Part shown: one piece after another, positions 17,340-26,372 of the stretch
Layout of the letters: every line of letters begins with the position of its first letter
Numbering within the stretch: position 1 is the first letter of the stretch
Assembly (NCBI RefSeq): GCF_036632915.2
Contig: NZ_CP155552.1
Location: 1,054,001-1,118,000, forward strand
Length of the DNA stretch: 64,000 nucleotides
Origin: Faecalibacterium taiwanense
GTDB lineage: Bacteria; Bacillota; Clostridia; Oscillospirales; Ruminococcaceae
Direction of reading: 5' to 3'
Made by a program: the position numbers and the translations under genes
The notes under the pieces: generated by a model
What the model saw: the letters and a program-made list of their open reading frames with translations, nothing else
Told to the model about the DNA's origin: nothing
Database searches by the model: none

Positions 17340-19040
17340 ATGAAGCGAAAACCGAATAAACCACGCCCGGAGGCCCAAACGCATACGGAACCCGGAGGCG
17401 GAGCTGCCGAGCCCGGGGGCTCTGCTTTTGGGGCTGGCTCTGAACAGGAGCCCGGGGCGTCTGGCACTTCGGGACAAAGTGTCCCAAAGTCAAAATTCCG
17501 GCAGAAAAGCCAGCAGGAACAAGCGGCGGCATCCAAGCTCCGCATGGAAAAGTGGGGCGAAAAACGAGAGGCCGCCCAGGAAAAGCTGGCAAAGCAGAAG
17601 CCGCCCAAACAAAAAGGCCCGATCCGTAAGGCGGCGGGGGCCGCCGGATGGGGCGTTCACGGCTTTGTGCATGGCAAGCTCTACGAGGTGGAACAGGAAA
17701 ATGTAGGAACCGAAGGGGCCCACCGCTCGGAGCTTGCCGGGGAGGTTGTCCTGCGGCATGGCTCCCGGTTTGTAAAACGCAAAGTCCGGGAGCATCCGGC
17801 AAGGGCGGCCAGCCGGGCCGAGGCCAGGTATCAGAAAGCGGCGGCGGATTATCATTTCCACACCGCCGCACAGGAGCACCCGGAGCTTTCCAAAAACTAT
17901 TTTACCCGGTACTGGCAGAAACAGCGGCTTAGAAGGCAATACCAGAAGCGGGCGAAGGAGGCCACAAAACAGAGCGCAAAAGCCGCCGGGAAAACAGTCG
18001 CCGCCACGGAAAAGCTGACAGCCCGGGCCGCCGGGTTTGTGAAGCGCCATCCAGTCGGATGCCTGCTGGCACTGGCCTGTGTCCTTGTGATCGTCCTGCT
18101 CCAGTCCTGTTCGTCCTCACTGGTGTCCATCGGCAACGCCGGAGCCGGGGCGCTGGGAGCCACCACTTACCCCTCTGAGGATGAGGCGATTTTAGGGGCG
18201 GAAGCGGCTTATGCCGGGCTGGAGGCAGAACTGCAAACCTACCTTGATACCTACGAAAGCACCCACGATTATGACGAGTACCACTTCGATCTGGACGAGA
18301 TCGAACACGATCCCTATGTGCTCATTTCCCTGCTGTCGGCGCTCCATGAGGGGAATGGACGCTTTCACAGGTGGAGGGCTCCCTGCAAATGCTCTTTGAC
18401 CGCCAGTATATTCTGACGGAGCGTGTGGAGGTGGAGACACGCTATGACAGCGACGATGAACCCTATTCGTGGTACATCTGCTATGTGACGCTGGAAAACA
18501 AAAACCTGTCCCACCTGCCTGTTTCTTTGTTGAGCGAGGAACAAATGTCCCGGTACTCCATCTATATGTCCACCCTCGGCAACCGTCCCGACCTGTTTCC
18601 CGACTCCCCTATGTGGATAAATACATTACCAACCCGCCGGAGGGCTATGAGGTTCCGGGGAATATCTGGACGATGAAACATTCGCCGCTATTTTCTCAGA
18701 GGCAGAGAAATACATCGGCTATCCCTATGTGTGGGGCGGCTCCAGCCCGTCTACATCTTTTGACTGCTCCGGCTATGTGTCATGGGTGATCAATCATTCC
18801 GGCTGGAATGTGGGCCGCCTTGGGGCGCAGGGGCTTTACAACATCTGTACTCCGACCAGCTCCCCAAGGCCCGGCGACCTTGTGTTTTTCAAGGGAACCT
18901 ATGATACCCCGGGCGTGAGCCACTGTGGTATTTATGTAGGCGATGGGCGGATGCTCCACTGTGGCGATCCCATCGGATACGCAAACTTAAATACAAGCTA
19001 CTGGCAGTCTCATTTTTACGCCTACGGGCGTTTACCATGA
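17340..19040 (+). pseudogene. NlpC/P60 cell-wall hydrolase of the mating apparatus (CD1107-like), three frameshifts
   Basis: ATG 17340 opens a Lys/Ala-rich cytosolic part of about 235 residues that reads through palindrome copy 8 (SGQSVPKSK). One membrane helix follows (VGCLLALACVLVIVLLQSC). The extracellular part needs three single-base repairs: G run 18350-18353, C run 18606-18609, G run 18657-18660. It then gives EAEKYIGYPYVWGGSSPSTSFDCSGYVSWVIN (catalytic Cys), RPGDLVFFKG and GVSHCGIYVGDGRMLHCG (catalytic His), ending YAYGRLP at 19040. Repaired size is about 566 residues. It would open the wall for the channel. Confidence 0.85.
17467..17489. repeat. Dispersed palindrome, copy 8 of 15
   Basis: CTTCGGGACA-AAG-TGTCCCAAAG inside the disordered N-terminal coding region of the NlpC/P60 gene. 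Confidence 0.83.
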
Positions 19041-19053
19041 TTGGAGGTCATTT

Positions 19054-19307
19054 ATGGCAACAGCAAAAAGCATGAAAATCCAGGCCGAGATTGATAAGGT
19101 CAAGGCCAAAATCAGCGAACAGCAGGCCCGGCTCAAGGAGCTGGAGCAGAAAAAGCTGGAGGCGGAAAACAGCGAGATCGTGGACATCGTGCGTGGCATG
19201 AGCATCCCCTTGCGGAACTGCCCCTGCTGTTTGAAAAGCTGAAAGGCGGCGGGGCTTTGGGACAAAGTGTCCCGAAGTCCGAGGATGAGGAAAAGGAGGA
19301 AAACTGA
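19054..19307 (+). pseudogene. DUF4315 protein, frameshifted
   Basis: ATG 19054 after GGAGG. It starts with a coiled coil (MKIQAEIDKVKAKISEQQARLKELEQKKLEAENSEIVDIVRGMSI), the DUF4315 signature. A missing C at 19206-19209 sends it to an early stop. Repaired, it reads PLAELPLLFEKLKGGGALGQSVPKSEDEEKEEN and stops at 19307, three bases before the DUF4366 start. The tail passes through palindrome copy 9. Always found between the NlpC and DUF4366 genes in this ICE family; function unknown. Confidence 0.82.
19255..19277. repeat. Dispersed palindrome, copy 9 of 15
   Basis: CTTTGGGACA-AAG-TGTCCCGAAG, within the repaired 3' end of the DUF4315 gene. Confidence 0.87.
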
Positions 19308-19309
19308 AT

Positions 19310-20046
19310 ATGAAACGGTTTCGAGTTTTGACAGCGGCGCTTTGTGCCGCTGTTTTGTTATGCGGCTTTAGCGTTCCCGCCTATGCCTACGCAGGCGGCG
19401 GCGAGGGCGAGGACTACGGCGATCCCACAATGGAACCCCCGGCCCCGGAGCCGACCATTACGCCGGGCGAGGGCTTTTCTGAGGAGGGAAACCTTGTAAC
19501 CCGTGATCTGCTCTATGACGAGCACACCAACAAGCAGTTTATTACCGTCCAGACCAGCGGCGGCAATACCTTTTACATTGTCATTGATTATGACAAGCCT
19601 GTGGACGAGGAAGGCGAACAGTATGAAACCTACTTTTTCAGCGTTGTGGATGAGGGGGATCTGCTGGCCGCAGCCGAGGCCGCTGGCGTGGAACAGGCGG
19701 TCTGCTCCTGTCCGGAGAAATGTGCGGCGGGGGCTGTCAATACCGACTGCCCGGTATGCTCTGTCAATATGGGGAAATGCGTAGGCGCAGAGCCCGAGCC
19801 TGCCCCGGAGCCTGAGCCGGAACCCGAGAAGCCGGGCAACGCCGGAATGATCCTTTTGGTGCTGGCTGTCATGGGTATCGGCGGCGGGGCCGCATGGTAT
19901 TTCAAGATTTACCGTCCGAAACACCAGCAGGCTGACCAACCCGAGGAGGACGATGGCGGGGAGTACCCGGACTATGACGGGTTTGAAGATGACGGCCCCC
20001 GTGGGACGAGGAGGACGAAACCGAAGAAAAGGAGGAAATCAGATGA
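19310..20046 (+). CDS. DUF4366 exported membrane protein, shifted at its last codons
   Basis: Signal peptide MKRFRVLTAALCAAVLLCGFSVPAYA, then a Pro/Glu-rich outer region, a conserved block NLVTRDLLYDEHTNKQFITVQTSGGNTFYIVIDYD, a Cys cluster (CSCPEKCAAGAVNTDCPVCSVNMGKC), a PE-rich stalk and a membrane helix (AGMILLVLAVMGIGGGAAWYF) near the C-terminus. This is the DUF4366/CD1105 layout, a surface part of CTn-type mating systems. A missing C at 19996-20000 alters the last acidic residues; repaired it ends DEEDETEEKEEIR at 20046 with ATGA overlap to the next gene. Uncorrected stop is at 20068. Confidence 0.85.
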
Positions 20047-20219
20047 ATTTTACCAGCAGTCCCTTTGAACGAATGATGAAAGAAAAACCCCGTCCCCAGG
20101 CTCCCGCTGAGAACAGGCCGCCCAGGGGCTCGGCCTGTTATGGCTGCTGTTACTGGCGGGGGATCGCCTGTGTGTCCTGCTACAAGGAGCTTTTGAAGGC
20201 CGGGGCTGGCGGGAGGTGA
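20043..20219 (+). CDS. Small cysteine-containing protein
   Basis: 58 residues from ATG 20043, which overlaps the repaired DUF4366 stop. Reads MNFTSSPFERMMKEKPRP, then GSACYGCCYWRGIACVSCYKELLKAG with five cysteines in a cluster that could hold a metal. Coupled position in the conjugation operon. I do not recognise the family beyond its frequent presence in such elements. Confidence 0.65.
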   Translation: MNFTSSPFERMMKEKPRPQAPAENRPPRGSACYGCCYWRGIACVSCYKELLKAGAGGR

Positions 20220-20223
20220 TGGA

Positions 20224-20591
20224 TTGTCCCGTGAACTGACACGCAAGGAAAAGACAGCGATCCGCTCTCTTGTGGTAACATGGTGCGCCAACTATGACCG
20301 GGAATACGGATGCCTGCCGCTGGATAGCGATTGCTATATGCTGGGTAAATGCTGGACGGGATCATACTGCCGCTATTTCCGGGAGTCCGTCCTGCCCCTT
20401 GATCCGGCGCTGGAAGCGTCCCTTATGAGCGAGGGCCCAAGACCGGATTTTAAGATATGCCCGGTATGCGGCGGGCCTGTTCCCCGGACAGGCGGCAGGC
20501 GTACTGCTCGGCGGCCTGTGCAAAGAAAGCCCACCGCCGCCAGCAACGGGAATATATGCGGAAAAAGCGGGGTGCATCCGTTGACAATTAG
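20224..20591 (+). pseudogene. Cysteine-rich VLP-domain protein, frameshifted
   Basis: TTG 20224. Starts LSRELTRKEKTAIRSLVVTWCANYDREYG and continues with DCYMLGKCWTGSYCRYFRESVLPLDPALE, the Cys_rich_VLP pattern. The zinc-binding tail ICPVCGGPV is cut by a missing C in the run 20482-20485; repaired it reads PDRRQAYCSAACAKKAHRRQQREYMRKKRG and stops at 20591. About 122 residues when whole. DNA binding is plausible from the basic tail but is inferred. Confidence 0.72.
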
Positions 20592-20705
20592 GGCCTGCAA
20601 AACCCGCTTATATCAAGGATTTTCGGGGCCGTTCCGTTGGCCTGCCGTATCATTCTACGGTCTGGCCCCGTTTGCCCCGATACTGTCAACATCCATACAG
20701 CGGGA

Positions 20706-20728
20706 CTTTGGGACAATTTGTCCCGAAG
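20706..20728. repeat. Dispersed palindrome, copy 10 of 15
   Basis: CTTTGGGACA-ATT-TGTCCCGAAG, 25 bp before the next start codon. Confidence 0.88.
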
Positions 20729-20753
20729 TCCCTGCTTTCTGAGAGGAGGAATT

Positions 20754-21708
20754 ATGCCGAAATATTACCCCATCAATGAGGAGGCCGCCCGGCGTGCTAA
20801 AAACGCCAACAGCTTTTCCGACTATGTTCCCGGCTCCGCTACCGCCGCTTATCGTGAAATGGTGGATCAGGCCTATGCCCTTGGGGAACAGCAGAAAGGG
20901 CGTGTCGATCCCATGTACCACGAAAAGATTGACGGGCTCATAGACCGCTATGCCCGCAAGCTGGCGGAGAACATCAACCAGAGCAATCTCATAGATGCCC
21001 GTGTACCCTCCATCCTCATCGCCGGAGGTTCCAACTTCCCGGTGCGGAAAAAGGAAAAGCAGAACGCCGCCCGGGATAAGAACATGGGCGAATATATGCA
21101 GATCGAGGGCCTGCTGGACAAGGTGCGCTCAACGGGCATGGGCGGGATCAGAGCAGACGATGACCGGGCTGTGGAAAAGCTGGAGGCAAAGCTGGCAGGG
21201 CTGGAGGCCATGCAGGAGGAAATGAAAACTGTCAATGCCTACTACCGCAAGCATAAAACGCTGGAGGGCTGTCCCGTCCTGTCCGCCGAGGAAATCGGAA
21301 AGCTCCAGTCCTCTATGGCATCCGACTGGCGCAAAAATCCCGTACCCTATCCGTCCTATCTGCTTACCAACAACAATGCCAATATCCGCCGCACACGCCA
21401 GCGCATTAAGGATTTGAAAAGCCAGTCGGAATATGCGGGCTGGGCCTTTCCCGGGGCCGGGCGGAAATCAACGAAGGAGAAAACCGCTTGCAGCTCTTTT
21501 TTGAGGAAAAGCCATCGGAGGAACAGCGGCGGGAACTGAAAAGCAACGGTTTTAAGTGGGCTCCCAGCCAGGGGTATGGCAGAGACAGCTTACGAAAAAT
21601 GCCATCTATGCGGCGGGCCGGATGGAGTTTTTACGCCCGGAGGATGGGCAGAGCCCTTACCAGCTCCAGCCCTTTGCCCGGAAAACGGAAAAGGATATGA
21701 CACGATGA
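20754..21708 (+). pseudogene. Conserved ICE protein with DUF3560-like C-terminus, two frameshifts
   Basis: ATG 20754 after GAGAGGAGG. The N-terminal part (MPKYYPINEEAARRAKNANSFSDYVPGSATAAYREMVDQAY) and the coiled-coil middle are intact to about codon 233. Missing Gs at 21453-21456 and 21571-21574 break the rest. Repaired it reads INEGENRLQLFFEEKPSEEQRRELKSNGFKWAPSQGAWQRQLTKNAIYAAGRM, a motif seen in DUF3560-type proteins of ICEs, and ends at 21708. About 318 residues. Function not known; such proteins lie upstream of the mobilisation genes. Confidence 0.72.
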
Positions 21709-21721
21709 AGGAGGTGTATTT

Positions 21722-22321
21722 GTGGACAAAAATCAAGGCTATTCCATTTTGAAGGCTGTGATGCTGGAAAATGGCAGGGGCTTTGCGCTGGGGCATCATC
21801 CCACAGCTCCATCCCCCTATGTCACATGGGCCTGTTACGATGATAAGAACGGCCAGCGGCAGTATGAATGGGGACATTACGGCAACGATCTGGCCGCTAT
21901 GGAACGGGATTTTTCAGACCGGGTAAAGGACTATCAGCGGCTTTACCATGTGGGGATCGTGCAGACCGAGGCCCCCGGCCTTTACAAGTATTACTCTACC
22001 CAGCGGCCTGTGGACATCGGGACATTCCCCAAACCGCCCCACAATGCCCCGGATGAGATCGTCAACTATGACCGCCGCATCCCGGTGGAGGGCGGCGCAT
22101 TTCTGGCATGGGGGCATCTGACTTATACAAGGCCGCTGACCGAAAAGGAGGCGTCTGACTATGAGCTCCGTCCTGCCCCCGTCATTTCTGAATTATCCCG
22201 AAAAAACGGTGACAGGCCCCTCTCGATTGCCCAGCAGATGAAAGAGGCCGGAGCTCTGGCCGAAGCCAGCCAGGGCGATCCCATCCATAAGAAAAAGGCC
22301 CCCGACCGGGGCGACCGATAG
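21722..22321 (+). CDS. Conserved ICE hypothetical protein
   Basis: 199 residues from GTG 21722 (GAAGGAGG upstream). N-terminal block YSILKAVMLENGRGFALGHHPTAPSPYVTWACYDD and QYEWGHYGNDLAAMERDFSDRV is a recurrent first domain in Tn1549-like elements, known only from co-occurrence. The C-terminal part is Pro/Lys-rich. No catalytic motif seen. Frame intact; it is followed closely by a small gene and MobC. Confidence 0.7.
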   Translation: MDKNQGYSILKAVMLENGRGFALGHHPTAPSPYVTWACYDDKNGQRQYEWGHYGNDLAAMERDFSDRVKDYQRLYHVGIVQTEAPGLYKYYSTQRPVDIGTFPKPPHNAPDEIVNYDRRIPVEGGAFLAWGHLTYTRPLTEKEASDYELRPAPVISELSRKNGDRPLSIAQQMKEAGALAEASQGDPIHKKKAPDRGDR

Positions 22322-22331
22322 GAGGATTTGT

Positions 22332-22502
22332 ATGGAAGAAAGATATAACCCGATGAAAAGTGCGGAGATCGCCACCGAGCACAATTACAATATGCTGGAC
22401 GGTGTTCTCAATAACCAGGCCCCGCCCCCGGAGGAAAAGGAGCTGGATAAGGTTAAGGAACCGCCCCACAAGCGCCGGAGCCGGGAACGGGAGGAACGAT
22501 GA
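22332..22502 (+). CDS. Small hydrophilic protein (DUF4316-like)
   Basis: 56 residues from ATG 22332 with AGGAGG 7-10 bp upstream. Reads MEERYNPMKSAEIATEHNYNMLDGVLNNQ, then a charged tail HKRRSREREER. Overlaps the mobC start by 4 nt. Short charged proteins at this place recur in the family; role unknown. Confidence 0.65.
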   Translation: MEERYNPMKSAEIATEHNYNMLDGVLNNQAPPPEEKELDKVKEPPHKRRSREREER

Positions 22503-22846
22503 CAAAGAAACGCCGCCGCCCGATCCATCTCCATGTGATGGTATCTGAGGAGGAGCAGGCCCTTATTCAACAGCGCATGGCCGAGGCGGGCATCCGCAAT
22601 ATGGGGGCCTATATACGGAAAATGGCCCTCAATGGCTATGTGCTCCATGTTGACCTCTCGCCCGTCCGGGAGCTGGTATCGCTCCAGCGGCGGTGCTCCA
22701 ACAATCTCAATCAAGTGGCGATCCAGGCGAATACCTACGGTGGGATTTACCCCGAGGAGATCGCCGCTCTGCAACGGGACTATGCCGCCCTGTGGGGGCC
22801 GCTGTCCGATCTGCTGAAAAAGCTCTCCGCATTGGTGGAGCTCTGA
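22499..22846 (+). CDS. mobC: MobC-like relaxosome accessory protein
   Basis: 115 residues. Starts MTKKRRRPIHLHVMVSEEEQALIQQRMAEAGIRNMGAYIRKMALNGYVL, a ribbon-helix-helix-like DNA-binding part, then the MobC signature SLQRRCSNNLNQVAIQANTYGGIYPEEIAALQ. It helps the relaxase bind and open the transfer origin. It is followed by palindrome copy 11 and a promoter, then the CD1845-type gene and relaxase. Confidence 0.88.
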   Translation: MTKKRRRPIHLHVMVSEEEQALIQQRMAEAGIRNMGAYIRKMALNGYVLHVDLSPVRELVSLQRRCSNNLNQVAIQANTYGGIYPEEIAALQRDYAALWGPLSDLLKKLSALVEL

Positions 22847-22888
22847 TCCTTCCGGGGAGTGGTGTGTGCCGCTCCCCGGTTTTCACTA

Positions 22889-22911
22889 CTTCGGGACAAT
22901 TTGTCCCGAGG
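22889..22911. repeat. Dispersed palindrome, copy 11 of 15
   Basis: CTTCGGGACA-ATT-TGTCCCGAGG, 21 bp upstream of a -35 element (22933). Confidence 0.88.
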
Positions 22912-22932
22912 TGCTGAAAGCCGGAGGCATCC

Positions 22933-22961
22933 TTGTTGTCCCTCCCGGACAGAGGTATAAT
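22933..22961 (+). promoter_or_regulatory. Promoter copy A for the CD1845-relaxase operon
   Basis: TTGTTG at 22933-22938 and TATAAT at 22956-22961 with a 17-bp spacer. The block GGAGGCATCCTTGTTGTCCC and the following spacer are nearly identical to the promoter before the recombinase gene (32049-32077). Both lie directly behind a palindrome copy. Confidence 0.75.
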
Positions 22962-23009
22962 TATCATGTAAGGAACCATAAACCACACTTTTCAAGGAGG
23001 TATCAAGCG

Positions 23010-23297
23010 ATGCGGATCATTCTGAAACTTTTAGCGGCCCCCTTTGTTCTGGCCCTCACGCTCCTTGTGGCAGTATTGAATTTTGCTTTTTCCTTTGCGT
23101 CATGGGTGTTCTGCGCCCTGTCCTTTCTCTGCCTGATCGGAGCCCTGTTTGCTTTATTCACGGGGGATCGCTGGGGCATACAGGGGCTTGTGATCGCCTT
23201 TGCTGTTTCGCCCTTTGGCCTGCCCGCTGTGGCGGAGTGGCTCATTGACAAGCTGGACAGTCTCAACTACTCGCTAAAGAGTTTTATCACAGGATAA
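23010..23297 (+). CDS. CD1845 family membrane protein
   Basis: 95 residues from ATG 23010 with AAGGAGG before it. Three to four hydrophobic stretches: LLAAPFVLALTLLVAVLNFAF, WVFCALSFLCLIGALFALF and IQGLVIAFAVSPFGLPAVAEWL, ending DSLNYSLKSFITG. Matches the small CD1845 membrane proteins that precede the relaxase in C. difficile CTn-type elements. Role not established. Confidence 0.8.
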   Translation: MRIILKLLAAPFVLALTLLVAVLNFAFSFASWVFCALSFLCLIGALFALFTGDRWGIQGLVIAFAVSPFGLPAVAEWLIDKLDSLNYSLKSFITG

Positions 23298-23299
23298 CG

Positions 23300-23322
23300 C
23301 TTTGGGACAATTTGTCCCGAAG
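23300..23322. repeat. Dispersed palindrome, copy 12 of 15
   Basis: CTTTGGGACA-ATT-TGTCCCGAAG, 2 bp after the CD1845-type stop. Confidence 0.88.
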
Positions 23323-23371
23323 TCCCCTGCGGCGGCTGGACGGACAGCCGCCGTTTTCTTTGGAAGGAGGT

Positions 23372-24783
23372 GTGCTCACGGCTACAACTTATATCCGGCC
23401 CTACAAGGTGGCGGCTGGGAAAGGCGCTGTCCAGACAATGGAGGAACGCTTTGACTATGGGCTTAATCCGAAAAAGCTGGGAGCCCTGTCCTCATACCTC
23501 TGCGATCCGGCCACGGCTCCCGCTGAGTTTCTGCTGGTAAAGAGCCAGTACCAGGCGGAAACAGGCCGGGCCGTAGAGCGTGGAGCCCTGTTTTTTCAAA
23601 TCCGGCAGGCGTTCCCGCCCGGCGAAGTGACAGCGGAGGAGGCCAACCAGATTGGCTATGAAACAGCCATGCGCTGGACAAAGGGAAAGTATCAGTTTTT
23701 TGTCTGCACCCACACAGACAAGGGGCACCTCCACAATCACATTTATTTCAATTCAACGGCCTTTGACCGCTCTCGGAAGTTCCATAATTTTATCGGCTCC
23801 AGCTTTGCCCTGCGGCGGCTCTCTGACCGGGTGTGCATTGAGCATGACCTCTCTGTGATCCAAAATCCCAAACAGCACAGTAAGGGCCGGTATCTCCATT
23901 ATGGCCAGTGGATTGGGGAAAAGCCGCCCTCTGCAAAACAGCGGGTGCGGCTGGCCATCGTGGAGTCCCTGCAAAAACAGCCCGCCGATTTTCCGGCGTT
24001 TCTGAGGCTTATGGAGGAGTCCGGCTTTCTGGTAAAGCATGGCCGTGGCGGTGTGATCTCCTTCCTTGCTCCCGGGCAGGATAAGCCCACCCGCCTGCGG
24101 GCATCTACCCTCGGGGATGGTTTTGATCCCGAGGACATCCGGGCTGTGATTGCCGGGGAGCGTCCGATCCCGGAGCTCCCGCAGGAGGCCCCGACTTCTG
24201 CCCGTCGTGTCAATCTGATTATAGACATTCAAGAGCGCATGGCACAAGGCAAGGGCCCGGCCTATGAACGGTGGGCCAAGGTTTACAATCTGAAACAGAT
24301 GGCTGCTGCGCTCCAGTACCTGCGGGAAAATGATTTGATGGACTATGAGGCGCTGGCGGCCAGTACAGAAAAGGCAGTAGAGCGTTTTCACACGCTGTCC
24401 GAGGAATTGCGGCAAACGGAGGCGGAGCTGGAAAAGACCTCCGGGCTCATGGCGGCTACTGTGGACTACGCAAAAACCCGGCCTGTGTTTGACGGTTATA
24501 AGGCGGCCCGGTACAGTAAAAAGTATCTGTCGGAGCATGAGGCGGAGCTTGCCACTTACCGGGCGGCCCGGGCCACTATGAATGAGCTTTTGGACGGTGC
24601 AAAACTGCCAAAGATGGCGGATATGAAAAAGTCCCGCCAAGAATTGGCGGGAAAGAAAAAGCCCTCTATGCGGAATACCGCAAGGCCCAGGCGGATATGC
24701 GGCAGGCTGTGGCAATCAAGGCGAACATTGATCATCTGCTCGGCGTGACGGACGGGCGGGAAAATAAGGCCCAGGAGCGGTAG
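23372..24783 (+). CDS. MobA/MobL-type relaxase, frameshift near the 3' end
   Basis: GTG 23372 follows GGAAGGAGG; the frame is open further upstream but that part is the palindrome and leader. N-terminal relaxase domain: TTYIRPYKVAAGKGAVQTMEERFDYG, AEFLLVKSQYQAETGR, then the histidine motif FVCTHTDKGHLHNHIYFNSTAFD (metal-binding HxxxxHxH) and FIGSSFALRRLSDRVC. It nicks and pilots one strand at oriT. The C-terminus is helical. A missing base at about 24656-24661 shifts the last 40 codons; repaired tail KKKALYAEYRKAQADMRQAVAIKANIDHLLG ends at 24783. Repaired length is about 470 residues. Confidence 0.9.
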
Positions 24784-24819
24784 CGACAGGCCGCAGACAA
24801 CAGGCGCATAGCGCCGGGA

Positions 24820-24842
24820 CTTTGGGACAATTTGTCCCGAAG
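24820..24842. repeat. Dispersed palindrome, copy 13 of 15
   Basis: CTTTGGGACA-ATT-TGTCCCGAAG, between the relaxase gene and the cargo island; the next copy is almost 6 kb away. Confidence 0.88.
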
Positions 24843-24960
24843 TTCAGCGGGTTTGGGGAGCTCCCCAACAAGTATTTTGCGGGCCTGCGGCCAGCAAAAA
24901 TTTCGGAGTGTGGCCACACCCGAATTGCTTGCCATTTCGTGCGCTTCCGATACATGGCGC
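24843..24960. other. Short palindromes beside the relaxase gene, candidate oriT
   Basis: Non-coding stretch with several tight dyads: TTGGGGAGCTCCCCAA near 24851, GCGGGCCTGCGGCC near 24880, and GTGTGGCCACAC near 24909. Small hairpins next to a relaxase gene are typical of transfer origins. No known nic consensus was recognised, so this is a weak call. Confidence 0.3.
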
Positions 24961-24983
24961 AAAAAAACGAAGGTCACGCTTTC

Positions 24984-25346
24984 TTACGCTTCCTCCGTTT
25001 CTCTGGCTTTCTTAATTCCCTCGGCTGTGGCTTCTATCACGACGAGCTCTTTTTCATTCATAGAATTTAGGAGCACATCAATGTGTTTTCTGCAAGAACT
25101 TGTCTGCGCCCCTCCGTCCGCATGAATAAACTGGTCTACTGAAATGTCAAACATAGTAATGAGTTTAACAAAAAGGTCGAAGCTGGGATATTGACCTTTA
25201 TTCTCAATATTCATAATGGTACGGGAGTCACGGTCTACTAATTCCGCAACATAGGCTTGTGTCCAGCCCTTTTCTTCTCTGGCTCGTTTGAGTGCCGCCC
25301 CGAGGCCGTGAAAGTCAAACCTTCTTTCATCTTGGTTCATTCTCAT
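24984..25346 (-). CDS. XRE family HTH repressor
   Basis: 120 residues. HTH: LGAALKRAREEKGWTQAYVAELVDRDSRTIMNIENKGQYPSFDLFVKLITMFDISVDQFI, a typical Cro/CI-like domain. The C-terminal half (HIDVLLNSMNEKELVVIEATAEGIKKARE) may form a dimer. Divergent from the small HTH gene at 25494; dyads with ATTCTCAT/ATGAGAAT lie in the shared spacer. It marks the start of the AT-richer cargo island, where codon use differs from the ICE backbone. Likely controls the cargo or excision genes. Confidence 0.85.
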   Translation of the reverse strand: MRMNQDERRFDFHGLGAALKRAREEKGWTQAYVAELVDRDSRTIMNIENKGQYPSFDLFVKLITMFDISVDQFIHADGGAQTSSCRKHIDVLLNSMNEKELVVIEATAEGIKKARETEEA

Positions 25347-25493
25347 ATCACCCTATATCATTCTACATTTCTGGTTGAATTATGAGAATGTAATGAGATT
25401 TTACATTGAGTAGTATTTTATTTCGTGTCCATGTAGTCTCTAACTTGTATTATTCGAGGCAGAGAACTATAATATATCCTGTGGAGGTGCAAA
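25347..25493. promoter_or_regulatory. Divergent promoter region with dyads
   Basis: Between the XRE repressor and the HTH gene. Contains TTGTAT (25445-25450), an 18-bp spacer and TATAAT (25469-25474) for the plus strand. ATTCTCAT near 25339-25346 and ATGAGAAT at about 25382 form an inverted pair that could be the repressor operator. Confidence 0.5.
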
Positions 25494-25682
25494 ATGGACT
25501 ATATGACATTGAAAGAGGCTGCCGAAAAGTGGGGCGTGACACCTCGTAGGGTAAATTATTATTGTGCTGGTGGGCGTATCCACGGCGCTGTGAAAATGGC
25601 TGGTATTTGGCTGATCCCTAAAACTGCGGAGAAGCCGATTGATGGGCGGACAAGACAAGGGAAGGAGCTGCGCCATGAATAA
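25494..25682 (+). CDS. Small MerR/excisionase-like HTH protein
   Basis: 62 residues from ATG 25494 after GGAGG. MDYMTLKEAAEKWGVTPRRVNYYCAGGRIHGAVKMAGIWLIPKTAEKPIDGR fits the winged HTH of excisionase/helix-turn-helix 17 domains. It overlaps the response-regulator gene by 8 nt, so it is co-transcribed with the two-component system. Regulator rather than true excisionase is likely, given the distance from the recombinase. Confidence 0.78.
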   Translation: MDYMTLKEAAEKWGVTPRRVNYYCAGGRIHGAVKMAGIWLIPKTAEKPIDGRTRQGKELRHE

Positions 25683-26367
25683 AATTTTGATTATAGATGA
25701 TGACAGAGAACTGTGCGCTTTGATTAAACGCAGCGTACAAGCAGAAAACATAGAAGCTGATTTTTGTAATACTGGAAAAGAGGGCTTGCAGAAATTAAAA
25801 GAGCAGGAGTATCAGCTTGTAGTGCTGGATGTGATGATGCCCGGTATGGATGGCTTTGAAACGCTGGAAGAAATCCGTAAAGAGAACAGCCTGCCGATTT
25901 TGATGTTTACATCCAAAAATGACAGCATTTCTAAAGTGCGGGGCTTACGGGCCGGGGCGGACGATTATCTGACAAAACCGTTTGATATGGACGAACTGAT
26001 TGCCCGTATTGCGTCCCTCATTCGCCGCTACACCCGCTTTAATCAGCAAGCCGGAACTGTGCAAAAACTGGATTTTGACGGATTGCAGATTGACCTTGAA
26101 AATCGTTCTGTTACGACGGCAAACGGCACTTTTGAACTTCCGCCAAAGGAATTTGATCTGCTCCTGTACTGTGCAAAACATCAAGGTAAAATTTTGACAA
26201 AACAGCAGATTTATGAGGAAGTTTGGGGCGAAGAATATTTCTATGATGACAGCAATATCATGGCGATTATCAGCCGGCTTCGTAAAAAATTAGAAGTCAA
26301 TCCTTCCAGTCCAAAGTATATCCAGACGGTCAAAGGGATTGGCTACCGCTTTAATAAGGAGGTGTAG
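25675..26367 (+). CDS. OmpR-family response regulator
   Basis: 230 residues from ATG 25675. The receiver has KILIIDDDRELC (acidic pair), phospho-acceptor Asp in LVVLDVMMPGMDG and Lys in LTKPFD. The C-terminal winged helix ends in GIGYRFNKEV with KEFDLLLYCAKHQGKILTKQQIYEEVWG. Works with the kinase that follows 5 bp later. Likely target: the 11-bp repeats at 27346-27389 before the transporter genes. Belongs to the group that controls peptide-antibiotic resistance transporters. Confidence 0.92.
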   Translation: MNKILIIDDDRELCALIKRSVQAENIEADFCNTGKEGLQKLKEQEYQLVVLDVMMPGMDGFETLEEIRKENSLPILMFTSKNDSISKVRGLRAGADDYLTKPFDMDELIARIASLIRRYTRFNQQAGTVQKLDFDGLQIDLENRSVTTANGTFELPPKEFDLLLYCAKHQGKILTKQQIYEEVWGEEYFYDDSNIMAIISRLRKKLEVNPSSPKYIQTVKGIGYRFNKEV

Positions 26368-26372
26368 CTGGT

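Noticed and set aside
7697..24842. The palindromes as Rho-independent terminators
   Set aside because: None has a T-run after the stem, several lie inside coding regions, and they recur inside what must be one long transfer operon.
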